Made by a program: the position numbers and the translations under genes
The notes under the pieces: model-generated
Databases searched by the model: none
What the model saw: the letters and a program-made list of their open reading frames with translations, nothing else
Told to the model about the DNA's origin: nothing
Shown: one piece after another, positions 34,905 through 46,199 of the stretch
How positions within the stretch are numbered: position 1 is the first letter of the stretch
How the letters are laid out: each line of letters begins with the position of its first letter
Origin: Hygrophila difformis
Lineage: Eukaryota > Streptophyta > Magnoliopsida > Lamiales > Acanthaceae
Direction of reading: 5' to 3'
NCBI GenBank assembly: GCA_030278955.1
Contig: JAOANR010000013.1
Span: 44,056,191-44,120,190, forward strand
DNA length: 64,000 nt

Positions 34905-36590
34905 GGAAAACGCATAGTCCAACACAAAATTTTGTATTTGAGTTCATTAATGCATTCAACCACTTTAATTTACAATAATAACAAACAAATATGTTTTTTA
35001 TGTTAAATAATGTACAAATAATGGTGAACAACACATTAACCCAACCATATGTGCCCCAAATATGCCCCTTATCACTATACGAGGCATGACTGGAGGAATG
35101 GTACTTTCTTTCAGTAGAGAAGTACATTTGGGGAATAATGTCCGGTGTATTCTATGAAAGGTGATGGTATGTTCTTGGAAAACACATAATCCACCACAAG
35201 ATCTTGTATTTGAGCTCATTAATGGCATTCAACCATTTTAATTTAGAATAATAATGAACAAATATGTTTGTTTATGTTAAATAATGTACGAATAATGGTG
35301 AACAACACATTAACCCAACCATATGTGCCTCAAATATGCCTCTTACCACTATACGATGCATGACTGGAGGAGTGGTACTTCCTTTCAGTAGAGGAGTATA
35401 TTTGGTGAAGAAGAATGTCTGGTGTATTCCATGAGATGTGATGGTGTGTAATAGGGAAAACACATAATCCACCACAAAATCTTGTATTTAAACTCATTAA
35501 TGGCATTCAACCACTTTAATTTACGATAATAACGAACACATATGTTTGTTTATGTTAAATAATGTACGAATAATGGTGAACAACACATTAACCCAATCAT
35601 ATGTATCCCAAATATGTCTCTTATCACTATAAGAGACATGACTGGAGGAATGGTACTTCCTTTCAGTAGAGGAGTACATTTGGTGAAGAATGTCCGGTGT
35701 ATTCCATGAAAGGTGATGGTGTGTTCTTTGGAAAACACATAGTCCATCACAAATTCTTGTATTTGAGCTCATTAATGGCATTCAACCATTTAATTGACAA
35801 TAATAACGAACAAATATGTTTGTTTATGTTAAATAATATACGAATAATGGTGAGCAACACATTAACCCAACTCTATATGCCCCAAATCGGCCTCTTATCA
35901 CTATATGAGGCATGACTGAAGGAATTGTACTTCCTTTCAGTAGAGGAGTATATTTGGTGAAGAATATCTGGTGTATTCCATGAAAGGTGATGGTGTGTTC
36001 TTGGGAAAACACATAGTTCTATGTGTTCCATAAAAGATGATGGCGTGTTCTTGGAACACATAGTTTAATACAATTATGCCAATTAATTCATGTATGGCTA
36101 TCAACAACAAAAACAACCATCATCTCCAACAAATATGTTAGTTGTGTCTTTGAGAATTTGTGAATAATTGTGAACAAGACATAACCCAAACTTATATACA
36201 ACATGATGTACATGTCCATTTGGTAGGCATATCTTGTACAATGGTAGTTCATTACTGAAGTGTGGTACATGGTATGGAGAATATCAGGTATTCATTATGA
36301 ATGATAATTGTGTGTTCTTCTTGGAACACATAAAGGAATTTATGTATGGCTATGAACAACAAAAACAACCATGATCTTCAACAAATATGTTAATGTGTCT
36401 TTGAGAATTTATGAATAATTTTGAACAAGACACAACCTAATCTTATATGCAACAATGTGCATGTCCCTTTGGGAGACTTATCTTGTATACAATGGTAGTT
36501 CCTTACTAGAGTGTGGTGCATGATAAGGAGAACATCAGTTGTTCATTATGAATGGTAATGATGTGTTCTTATTGGAACACATAGTCCAAT
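34905..36590. repeat. Tandem array of ~275 bp units
   Basis: Unit starts near 34907, 35181, 35457, 35732 and 36005 are marked by AAACACATAGTCCA-like words. Each contains TTGTATTTGAGCTCATTAAT, GGTGAACAACACATTAACCC, GAGGCATGACTGGAGGAATG and GTGTATTCCATGAAAGGTGA. Two more diverged units follow (about 36056 and 36326). Antisense frames of about 60-85 codons recur in each unit and are by-products. Confidence 0.8.
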
Positions 36591-37775
36591 ACAATGGTTT
36601 TGGTATTGTTGTCCACATAGTCCGCCATGGAGGACTAGAATGCTGTGATTTTTGAGGACCTTTCGAAACTGTCCAACATCTTTAAATTTATGTTATATGC
36701 CTTTTATTGCATTGACCCATATGACTCCTATGTCTTCGTAAGTATACGAGTACTAGATATTTTCATACCAACAAATCAATGTGCATAATTCGAAGACATC
36801 AACATGCAATAACACTGCACGAAAATCAATATCATGATCCTACTCATACAGTACAAGTCACCTAAACATATTACAACATATTATACACACAAGTATACCA
36901 CTATACTAGTTATGGGACACCGATGTTTTGCAAAAAATATAGAAAACATCACCACTACTACACACTATTGTTTCAATACTAGGATCGTGATCATTTACAT
37001 ATCTAAATCCATGTTACATGTATTGCATCAGTCTAAACACATATTGACTCACTAAAAAATAATTCTCCCTAGCCATAACAATATCGATGTCCACATAATT
37101 AAAATGAAAAATAAAAATACACAAATACTAATCCACTCACTAGAAAGCATTCATGGTAGCCATAACAATACCAAAGTGTACAAAAAAATAAAAAATAACC
37201 GAAAGACATCCTAAAGGAGACCGGAATCCCTTATCCGCACAAGCTGCACTTCGGATTTGTAATGACAAAAGAACAAAGTCTCGTGTCGTTGCATTTCGGG
37301 TTCCTTTTGCCTATGTAGTTGCATTTCAATGTCGTTCATCATTGACTTCAACAAACACTCGTAACACGTCGCACTATCCCCTTCCACCAACCATTACAGC
37401 CCCTTGCACTAGCCAAAAAAGAACCCTCCTGACCCATCGCACTACACTCCTCTCCGTCGAGCTTTCCTCTTCCAAGAGCCCGTTGCACTCTTGCCCCTAA
37501 AACCCGCCTCACCCGTCGCAATAACTCCATAACCCATCACACTCACCCCTTCACGAAAATCACGATGTCGCAAACCCTGAGCTTTCCTCTCTTCGATCTT
37601 CCCTACCAAGCTTCGCGAACAAGCTTCTCCAACAATTTTCCCGTGAAAAAATGGGCGTCCATTGTGTCTTCGATAGCTCGCAAGTTTGGAAAGAGAATGG
37701 AGATTAAAAGAAAAAAGGGGTCTGCCAACCCTGCATCTAATCAATGACATGTCTGCCAAAAGTGGGAGCATTATT
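36591..37775. other. MULE interior, right part
   Basis: No gene was recognised. A more GC-rich, CCGTCGCACT-like stretch at 37330-37560 repeats short phrases such as CCCGTCGCA and CCCATC(A/G)CAC. Confidence 0.4.
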
Positions 37776-37944
37776 GTCATTTCAACAGTTTTTAAAAGTT
37801 TAGATTTAGTTTTATTTTGACAGGTCCTGAAATGTAATGTATTTGTTCAGTGGGTATCAATACATAAGGTATATAGTATACAGGTACTAATACATAAGAA
37901 CTTAAAGGGTCGTGTATTAAACAATAACTTCCCCTTAATTTAAC

Positions 37945-38315
37945 ATCAAATGTAATTTCAATCCTATCCCTCACCCAACAAGAATTTAAGTTAATATCCC
38001 TTTTTTTATTACCTTCAAATTCAATTTATCCCCCCTAACCTGATCGTATTAGTTCATCTCTCCTCAGTCATCTTGAGAATGAAAATAGGACCGGGATAGA
38101 ACACATAACTACCGAACCAAATCCAAGTCTCGGGTTGGATCTTGGGTCTTGACAAACTCGACTCATTATCATCCCTATATCCAATCATAAAAAATAGAAG
38201 TGTAAAACAATATGGTTTATTAATATCTATGAGATGAAGTATTATATCAAAGGACTCTTGATTTCATTATTTTCTCAGAATAAAATAAAGGGATGATTTC
38301 AGTAATTTCAGAATA
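37945..38315. other. Spacer between MULE and split MITE
   Basis: AT-rich, nothing recognised. Confidence 0.5.
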
Positions 38316-38343
38316 TACTATACCGTTCATTTTTAATTGATAC
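38316..38343. mobile_element. Split Stowaway-like MITE, fragment 1 (left end)
   Basis: TACTATACCGTTC is a worn MITE terminus. It ends with the target duplication GATAC (38339-38343), immediately before the Copia-type LTR. Confidence 0.7.
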
Positions 38344-39315
38344 TGTTAGGAACTTATTTTGGCAGAATGTGTTCACAAAAGATGTTCGAACACCATCGGT
38401 GGACTCCGGCCAAATCTTATCCAGAAGAACCTATTTATGGAAAGTATATCTGCAGATATTCCAGAATCGTCCCAGCAGCTGTCTGCAAATTTCCAGAGAT
38501 TTCCATCTTGATTTTATGGAAGGAAAATCTCTATTAAAGGAAACTTCTCACTAAGGAATATTTGCATGCATGGAAGGAATCTACTTACCTTCTTGAGCCG
38601 ATTCTTGCACCTCAAAGGAAGATCTATATAAGTGGCTGGTCATTCACTTGGAGAAGATTAAGCAGCACAATTATAGTTCTTTTCCCTCATCATTAGAAGT
38701 GCAAAGGATATTCTTCTCCAAGTGTTCTTGTGATTATTTATCAAGAGGAGAATTAATTTGATCCACTTGTGTACTGGTGATTTCAACACCTTTATGCAAC
38801 CGCGCCTTGAGTAAACTTGGATCAACAAAGAGTTTATGTGCTCGTTGATTGGAGTTGTCGAATTCAATCAAAGGGATTATTCAAGGCATTGTCAATCCCG
38901 TGCTTAAACAGAGATCTTGAAGAGGAGGGTCTGCAGACAGGTTTCGTCCAAGAGAAACTTGAAGGGGGAGCCTTCAAGGATTGAAGCAAGGTCGGGGAGA
39001 TCTTCACCAAAACTAGGGAGAGTTTTGGTCTGAAAATTCATCTGCTTGGAGATTGGAGTTCGGCAGATTTCAATTCAATATTGTTTGGATCGCGGATCCT
39101 GTTCGAACAAATAGTGGAGACTCCTGGATTGGTATCCCCCAGATATAGGCTTGTGCCGAACTGGGTCAACAAATTCCTGTGTTTGTTCCCTTTACGTTTT
39201 TCAGTTTTTAATCTTTCGCTGCATATTATCTTAAACTGAATAACGTGTCCACGAAAGGTGTTTGAACTAGTTTACAAGACAAGTTCACAGGTTATCCCTC
39301 GAAACTGACCTAACA
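38344..39315 (+). repeat. 5' LTR of the Copia-type element
   Basis: 972 bp, starting TGTTAGGAAC and ending GACCTAACA. It is nearly identical to 42135-43107. Confidence 0.92.
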
Positions 39316-39317
39316 AT

Positions 39318-39330
39318 TGGTATTAAAGCC
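39318..39330 (+). other. Primer binding site of the Copia-type element
   Basis: TGGTATTAAAGCC directly after the 5' LTR resembles the initiator tRNA-Met complement (TGGTATCAGAGCC). Confidence 0.75.
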
Positions 39331-39361
39331 ACACGCTCTACAGCGAGATCCAGCCAAAAAG

Positions 39362-41161
39362 ATGGATAACCAAGGTGGTTCAGTAACCAGACCCCCTTTG
39401 CTCGATGGATCAAACTATGTCTATTGGAAAGACCAGATGGAGGTATTCCTTATTGCACTAGATGAAGGAGCTTGGGATGCAGTTGAGAATCAATATCACC
39501 CTCCAGTTATTGAAAAAGATGGTGTGAAAACCCTAAAGCCAATAAGCAAATGGACAGCAACTGAGAGGCTTGCTGCATCAAAAAATTCAAAAGCCCTGAA
39601 TGCTATTCACAATGCTCTCACGAAGGATCAATATGGACTTATTGCTGGATGCAAGATTGCATATGACGTCTGGACTACTTTAGCCAATACCTACGAGGGT
39701 ATGGCACCGCTTGGAAAAGTGTAATCTCAACAGGAAATTGTAGGTAAAATCATTGGTACGCTTCCTGAAAGGTTCAATGCAAAAGTTGCAGCCTTGGAGT
39801 TGTACAAAGATTATGACACCTTGCAGGTTGACGAGTTGATGGGAATCCTACAATCTTGGGAGATGGATCATTGTAAATTTAAGGTCAAAAGCATTACTTT
39901 CAACGCGGTGTCCAAACAACCTGTCCAAAAACCTGATGATATCACAGAAGATCACTGTGAAGAGGAAGATGATGATAATGAAATATTTAGGCTCACAGAG
40001 CGTTTGACCCGTCTATTGAGAAACAAGATGTCCAAGCAAGACGTTTCCAGGAAGAAAAGTTGTCCATCCAAGAAATCCAGAGCAATGGATGAAGACAGTT
40101 TTGATCAATGGAAAAATGATGAATACAAAGGACACCAATGCTTCGAATGTGGTGGATTTGGCCATATCAGGGATGAATGTGCAAATATAAAGCATGAGAA
40201 AACTTGTCATGTCACCTTCAGGGATTCAGACAATAAATTCAACTCTAGTGAAGAGGAATATGCTCTTATAGGTGCAGACACCTGGGATTCAAACTCGGGT
40301 TCAGACACAGAGTTCGAACCAGGTAACAATCCCAACTCAGTCAATACTTATTTTACTGATCCTATTTGTTCTTCGTCTTACAGAGAACAAGAAAAGAGTA
40401 TTGCAAGGTTATCTAAACTATATGATGAAACCTCTAAGAGACTAGAAATCTCACTAACTGAGGTCGAGGAACTTAAAGTGGTCAATCAGAACCTGAAGAA
40501 GTAAATAAACAGTCTCTCGGATGAAAAAGATCAATTGGTTGAAAAATCTGAGAACCTGTCCAAGAAGGTGTCTGAACTGGAAGGTGGAACTCTGCAGTTA
40601 CAAGTTGACAAAGACCAAATTTCAGCTAAACATGATCAATTGACGGTTGAAATGACGGAGCTCAAAGAAAAACTCTCTAAAGCAGAAGGTACTTTGGCGA
40701 GATTGAACAGAGGCAAAGCCAAGTTGGATGATGCAATTGCTGCAGGAAGGCCTAGTGGAAACAGACAAGGCCTTGGATACCAATCCTCAACAGGATCTTC
40801 ATCTAGTGATAAAGGCACGACCACATTTATTTCTGGAGGAATGTTGAAGGAAAACTACTCAAAGAATGAAGTTCGAACGACTGTTCAACAATCTAAAGGC
40901 AACAGATGGAACAGAAGTCAACCTCCTCCACTACCTCTTACATGTGACTATTGCAAATTGGAGGGACACAAGACCAACCATTGTCAAAGAATCATCAAAG
41001 ATCTACTTGATGGTCGACCCGTGTCATGGCCTAATGAAGAAATGAAAAAGAGGATAACTATCAGAAGAGTATGGGTGGCAAAATCTTCAAATGTTATTGA
41101 GAAAGTTACACCGAAGAGGGGAATTCTTAAGGCCATTCCGGTTGAAGCTGGTGATAATTAA
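39362..41161 (+). pseudogene. gag of the Copia-type element, two in-frame stops
   Basis: One reading frame runs from ATG 39362 to 41161, broken only by TAA at 39722-39724 and 40502-40504. The start (LDGSNYVYWKDQMEVFL) is typical of the Copia gag N-terminus. After the first stop the text resumes at GKIIGTLPERFNAKVAALE and DELMGILQSWEM, also family-typical. A piece between these parts seems to be missing. Two CCHC zinc knuckles are present, CFECGGFGHIRDEC near 40140 and CDYCKLEGHKTNHC near 40950, with a coiled-coil-like charged stretch between them. Gag packages element RNA; this copy cannot make a full-length product unless the stops are read through. Confidence 0.82.
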
Positions 41162-42119
41162 GAAAAGAATGAGGAGAATCACCAAATAATCATAGGTGAA
41201 CGAGTGAAAGAAAAAGAGACTGAAACTCAAGAGTCCAGAGAAATGGTTCAAACTTCTTATCGAACCCCATCCGTGGAACAAATAAATGTTGAGGCTGAAT
41301 CTGAAAGAGGAATTCAAAGACATCATTTTATTAAATGATTGGTCGAATATGGCACTATGTTCATGAAACATGTCGGAACTCTGGACTAGAACGCCTTTAT
41401 TGATCAAGGTTCCTGACCGTGATAGATGTGGAACATTAATAAGGGACCTTGAACCTTGCACTGTCTGCAGTCTTCATGGAATAAGTGTTTATATTTATAC
41501 AATCTAAATTGTTATTATTATTTATTCATTATTATGATGATCTTATGGTGTGCAAGGATGATGACTCCAAGAAAATAGGCACTTGGATATTATTATGTGT
41601 CAAAGGAGAAGATGGTTAAAGAGATGATCGAGATTGAATGCTATTATTGAGGGGGAGATATCCATGTTGAAATACCTCGTGTTGGAGATCAAGTAATCTT
41701 TAAAAGGGCCTATTTTGGCCAAGATGTGACCCAGAAGGGGAGAAGTTAATCATACCGATGAATGATTGAGGGGGAGATCGTTGCTGCTGCTGCTCAGTTA
41801 TTGGTAATATCGTTTTATGGTTTTGGTATTTCTGTTCTTTGTTTATGTTGGAACAATTTTTTTGAACTATTGTTATGCACTGGCCAGTAATAAAATATTT
41901 TGTGTGATGTTGCTTATCATTATTTATTTTGCCAAGTGCTGTTTTCGTTGTACATGCTCCTAGATTGTGATAGAACATATTTTGTACGGAGCATTAGTAT
42001 AGGTTTGTTTTGTTGGGACTTGATGTAATTGGTGGTTGAGGTTAGATGGTGTTCTTCATGCTTGATGCTTAGAAGTTCGACATCGGTTTGATTAAGCTGT
42101 AACTGGACCACATCCTGCC
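41162..42119 (+). other. Non-coding 3' interior of the Copia-type element
   Basis: It lies between the gag stop and the polypurine tract. No pol domains were seen. A short purine-rich phrase (GAGGGGGAGAT) occurs at 41649 and 41769, similar to the polypurine tract. Confidence 0.6.
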
Positions 42120-42134
42120 AAAAAAGGGGGAGAT
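42120..42134 (+). other. Polypurine tract of the Copia-type element
   Basis: AAAAAAGGGGGAGAT directly before the 3' LTR. Confidence 0.8.
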
Positions 42135-43107
42135 TGTTAGGAACTTATTTTGGCAGAATGTGTTCACAAAAGATGTTCGAACCCCATTGGTGGACTCCGG
42201 CCAAATCTTATCCAGAAGAACCTATTTATGGAAAGTATATCTGCAGATATTCCAGAATCGTCCCAGCAGTTGTCTGCAAATTTCCAGAGATTTCCATCTT
42301 GATTTTATGGAAGGAAAATCTCTATTAAAGGAAACTTCTCACTAAGGAATATTTGCATGCATGGAAGGAATCTACTTACCTTCTTGAGCCGATTCTTGCA
42401 CCTCAAAGGAAGATCTATATAAGTGGCTGGTCATTCACTTGGAGAAGATTAAGCAGCACAATTATAGTTCTTTTCCCTCATCATTAGAAGTGCAAAGGAT
42501 ATTCTCCTCCAAGTGTTCTTGTGATTATTTATCAAGAGGAGAATTAATTTGATCCACTTGTGTACTGGTGATTTCAACACCTTTATGCAACCGCGCCTTG
42601 AGTAAACTTGGATCAACAAAGAGTTTATGTGCTCGTTGATTGGAGTTGGCGAATTCAATCAAAGGGATTATTCAAGGCATCGTCAATCCCGTGCTTAAAC
42701 AGAGATCATGAAGAGGAGGGTCTGCAGACAGGTTTCGTCCAAGAGAAACTTGAAGGGGGAGCCTTCAAGGAATTGAAGCAAGGTCGGGGAGATCTTCACC
42801 AAAACTAGGGAGAGTTTTGGTCTGACAATTCATCTGCTTGGAGATTGGAGTTCGGCATATTTCAATTCACTATTGTTTGGATCGCGGATCCTGTTCGAAC
42901 AAATAGTGGAGACTCCTGGATTGGTATCCCCCAGATGTAGGCTTGTGCCGAACTGGGTCAACAAATTCATGTGTTTGTTCCCTTTACGTTTTTCAGTTTT
43001 TAATCTTTCGCTGCATATTATCTTAAACTGAATAACGTGTCAACGAAAGGTGTTTGAACTAGTTTACACGACAAGTTCACAGGTTATCCCTCGAAACGGA
43101 CCTAACA
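42135..43107 (+). repeat. 3' LTR of the Copia-type element
   Basis: 973 bp, starting TGTTAGGAAC and ending GACCTAACA, followed by the target duplication. Confidence 0.92.
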
Positions 43108-43287
43108 GATACGAACCCTTATTTCATGCAATCCAATACATATTTTTAATCGTCAATAATTCAAATTACATACAAGTAAAAATTTTGAAAATTTGATATT
43201 CTAAATCTATGTGATTAGACAAAACCAACAAGATCCAACTTGACTATATTTTGTCTTATATAATTGTATTAAAAAGTCGAATCAAAG
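43108..43287. mobile_element. Split Stowaway-like MITE, fragment 2 (body)
   Basis: It starts with the GATAC duplication and carries the family core (GTGATTAGACAAAACCAAC, GTCGAATCAAAG). It ends with CAAAG, the target duplication of Gypsy element A. Confidence 0.85.
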
Positions 43288-43850
43288 TGTAACGCCCCGA
43301 AAATTCAAACCTGATTTTCGCAAACATTACCGCTGTACTAACTATTCTAAACTAGTGGCCAGCTAATTTAAAACAGCTAGTACAAGACTGAGTACACCTA
43401 AAGTGATCATCTGATTAATCCAGTTTAATGCAGAAGCTATAATTAAATTAGAATCACATAGGCACATAAAATGTCACCCAAGAATAATCAAATAACGGTC
43501 CCAGTGACCCATCCAGGCTACAAGCCTCCCAACAGCATAACAATATCTCAAACAGGGCTACCAGCCCAAAGCTGTAAATCACATAAGACCACCGGCCGAC
43601 AGTATGTAAATCCCAGGCTCACAGGCCTCAACCAGCAGTATATATCAAGCAAAAGCAGTCAACAGAGTATCACATAATGACATATAAATAATAATAACAG
43701 AAATGTCCTATCTATGTGATCTCTCATAACCCCAAACCCAGTCATGCTCCAACGCCTCCAGCAGGATCTATAAAACAGACAAAAGCAAAGGGGGTCAGTA
43801 CAACGTACTGAGCAAGGCTACGTGCCGGGGAGTAAGGGAAAACAGCACCA

Positions 43851-43863
43851 TAATAATAATAAC

Positions 43864-43912
<49 letters not shown>
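43851..43912. repeat. (TAA)n microsatellite in the left LTR of Gypsy A
   Basis: A run of about 60 bp. The same site in the right LTR (49853-49932) is about 20 bp longer, showing change since insertion. A tyrosine-rich open frame here is a by-product. Confidence 0.9.
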
Positions 43913-43914
<2 letters not shown>

Positions 43915-44270
43915 GCAGAATATAAATAAAGCAGATAAACACCACACCGTCCCATACCGGTGCTTCAACCACGATCATACAATTGACATAAATAAATCAT
44001 CACACCGTCCCATACCGGTGCTTCAACCACAGACATACAATTTATGCACGTGATGCATGGCCTAACATACACCTATCTACCCTATATGCAAATGCAAATG
44101 AATATGCCTAGCCGGCAACCTAAACCCGGGCGGTATGAACCCACGGGTGAGGATATCATCAACTCCAACCCGTTACAGGGTAACATACACCATCCCCGCA
44201 GGGACCACAGGCATCACAGCCCAATCACAGGCATCACAGCCAAATCACAGGCATCACAGCCTAATAATCA

Positions 44271-44760
44271 CCCCGCAGGGCCATCGGGACTCAACAACAC
44301 CGGTAAAGGCTGCCCGATCGGACATTTCCAATATGTCCATCCATCCATAATGCAATACCATGCATTATAATAACCAGCCCAAAAGGGCCAACATGAATAA
44401 TAACCAATAATCCACCCCGCAGGGTCATCGGGACTCAACAACACCGGTAAAGGCTGCCCGATCGGACATTTCCAATATGTCCATCCATCCATAATGCAAT
44501 ACCATGCATTACAATAACCAGCCCAAAAGGGCCAACAGGAATAACAACCAATAATCCACCCCGTAGGGTCATCGGGACTCAACAACACCGGTAAAGGCTG
44601 CCCGATCGGACATTTCCAATATGTTCGTAATCTCATAATGCAATATCATGCATTATAATAACCACCCAAAAGGGTAACAGATATAACAGTTAATAATACA
44701 CCCCGCAGGGCCATCGGGACTCAACAACACCTGTGAAGGTTGCCCGATCTATCATAAATA
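44271..44760. repeat. ~144 bp tandem repeat inside the Gypsy A LTR
   Basis: Units start at about 44271, 44415, 44560 and 44701 with CCCCGCAGGGYCATCGGGAC. They share GGTAAAGGCTGCCCGATCGG and CATAATGCAATACCATGCAT. The same array lies in the other LTR at about 50291-50780. A 122-codon antisense frame exists only because the period is divisible by three. Confidence 0.85.
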
Positions 44761-45133
44761 TCATAACAACCCATCGGTTAATAACCGTCAATTCCAATGC
44801 AATAACATGCATATGACAATACAGTGATATTCAAGCACCTACACACTAGGTTCGCATGCTTCTCAACATATAAGGAATTCAATACATATGAGATAGCCCC
44901 CAAGGCTAAGGCATTAGTGATATAATAATTCAACAGTTTTCCTAAGCAATTCAACAACCCACACGGGCCAATTGATTAACCCACGGTTTACCAATAATAT
45001 TTGGGGAAGTCATAACAATAATTGGTGCAAAGAAAACATCATTATAGGATCAAAATCGCACAAAAAGGGGGCCAAACAGGGCCTTTCTGCGCTCACGGCG
45101 CACCCGCGCGCGTAAAACGCGTGACATACGCAG

Positions 45134-45358
45134 CCCAGTACTGTAGCGAGTTACTGCGGTAACTACTGTAGCGAGTTACTGCGGTAACTACTGTACAAGT
45201 TACTGTGGTGGTTACTGTTCAAATTACCGTGGTAATTACTGTTCAAATTACCGTAGTAATTACTGTTGCGAATTACTGCGGTAACTACGCGAGTTACCGC
45301 GGTAACTACTGTACAGTTACTGTAGCAGTACTGTAGCAGTTACTGTAGCAGTTACTGT
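45134..45358. repeat. Palindromic minisatellite in the Gypsy A LTR
   Basis: Repeated ACTGTAGCGAGTTACTGCGG units contain imperfect palindromes such as TTACCGCGGTAA. The right LTR carries the same array (about 51154-51366) with one short unit fewer. Confidence 0.8.
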
Positions 45359-46040
45359 TCATCGTCTTCTCCGATTTTCCAATCGGTTTTCCGGCGATTT
45401 CGCCGGAATCCGACCCCCAAATACCCCCCAAACACGTAATTTAAGCAATATAATCCCTTGCCTGAAGTCTTCCAACAATAATCAACCTTCGATTCGTTGA
45501 TTCCAAGCTTCGATTCAAGCCGATCTACAAGAGTTGAAGAAAAACCCCCAATTTTCGTCACTACCAAAACAACCCCTAAAACTTGCTTCAAAAACCATGG
45601 AATTGAGAAATTAATCAAGAAAGAAGCTTACCTTAGCTAGTACAAAAGATTCCCCAACCGATTTGAGCAAGAAAATGGAGATTGGAAGGGTTTTGACACC
45701 AACCCTAACTCACCAAAGAAGAGTGACGGGAAAGAGGGGAAGAGAGGAGTGAAATGGGTTTCCAATGCCCAAAAATCTGATTTTTAAGAGTCAAAAATGG
45801 AACCGGATCGGGTCATGGGTCTCGGGTCGGGTCGGAATGTGGGTTAAAAGGGTTACACCACTTGTCTTGACCACATTGCACCCATTTGAGCACTTGACTC
45901 TTATTATCTTTTGGGTTTGAACCCACTTATTCTCCCACTTCATTAAAATCATATCTACAAAATATCCATATAATAAATCCTTTGTTAATTAACCACAATT
46001 AATTAAATTAATCATGTGTTAATTAAACCGGGGTGTTACA

Positions 46041-46053
46041 ATCCCTCCCCCTT
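46041..46053 (-). other. Polypurine tract of Gypsy A
   Basis: AAGGGGGAGGGAT on the minus strand, directly before the 3' LTR. Confidence 0.8.
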
Positions 46054-46199
46054 AGAATCATTCGTCCTCGAATGCAATAACATGGATTAGATAGGTTACC
46101 TCATTGATTTGAAGTCAAATCCAATTCAGGTTATCGCTCCAACATACTGTCATCGGTCTCCCAAGTAGTAGTTTCAGTTTCGAGCCTAGACCACAATAC

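Larger units (their letters stand above)
32600..37935. mobile_element. Mutator-like element (MULE), degraded
   Basis: Long degenerate terminal inverted repeats (32600-32734 and 37776-37935) share blocks in the same order: TTAATACCCAG/TTAATACACGA, CCCGTATACTATA/CCTGTATACTATA, GTACCCA/ATACCCA and GTTGAAATGAC. The 9-mer TAATTTAAC occurs directly on both sides (32591-32599 and 37936-37944), as expected for a Mutator target duplication. Inside are a Ulp1-like relic and a tandem array but no mudrA transposase that I can recognise. It is therefore non-autonomous or decayed. It lies about 330 bp upstream of the WVD2-like transcription start. Confidence 0.65.
38344..43107 (+). mobile_element. Gag-only Copia-type LTR retrotransposon
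   Basis: It has two LTRs, a tRNA-Met-like primer site, a gag frame, a polypurine tract and a 5 bp target duplication (GATAC at 38339-38343 and 43108-43112). Total length is 4764 bp. There is no protease, integrase, reverse transcriptase or RNase H, so it depends on other elements. This structure fits the class described as TR-GAG elements. By eye the LTRs differ at roughly 15-16 sites, which makes this the oldest of the three insertions. Confidence 0.88.
43288..46040 (-). repeat. 3' LTR of Gypsy A (left copy)
   Basis: It starts TGTAACGCCCCG and ends GGGGTGTTACA on the plus strand. It contains a (TAA)n run at 43851-43912, a ~144 bp tandem repeat and a palindromic array. Confidence 0.92.

Noticed and set aside
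34905..36590. CRISPR-like repeat array
   Set aside because: The units are ~275 bp, directly joined and similar throughout, with no short repeat and unique spacer pattern. This is plant nuclear DNA.
37348..37780. Overlapping minus-strand frames in the MULE
   Set aside because: They are short, overlap each other in different frames and match no family I know.
43742..43978. Frame with a long tyrosine run
   Set aside because: It is a translation of the (TAA)n microsatellite in the LTR; the same artefact occurs at 49744-49998.
44268..44636. 122-codon repeated protein on the minus strand
   Set aside because: It arises from a ~144 bp LTR tandem repeat whose period is divisible by three; the copy at 50288-50656 is the same artefact.
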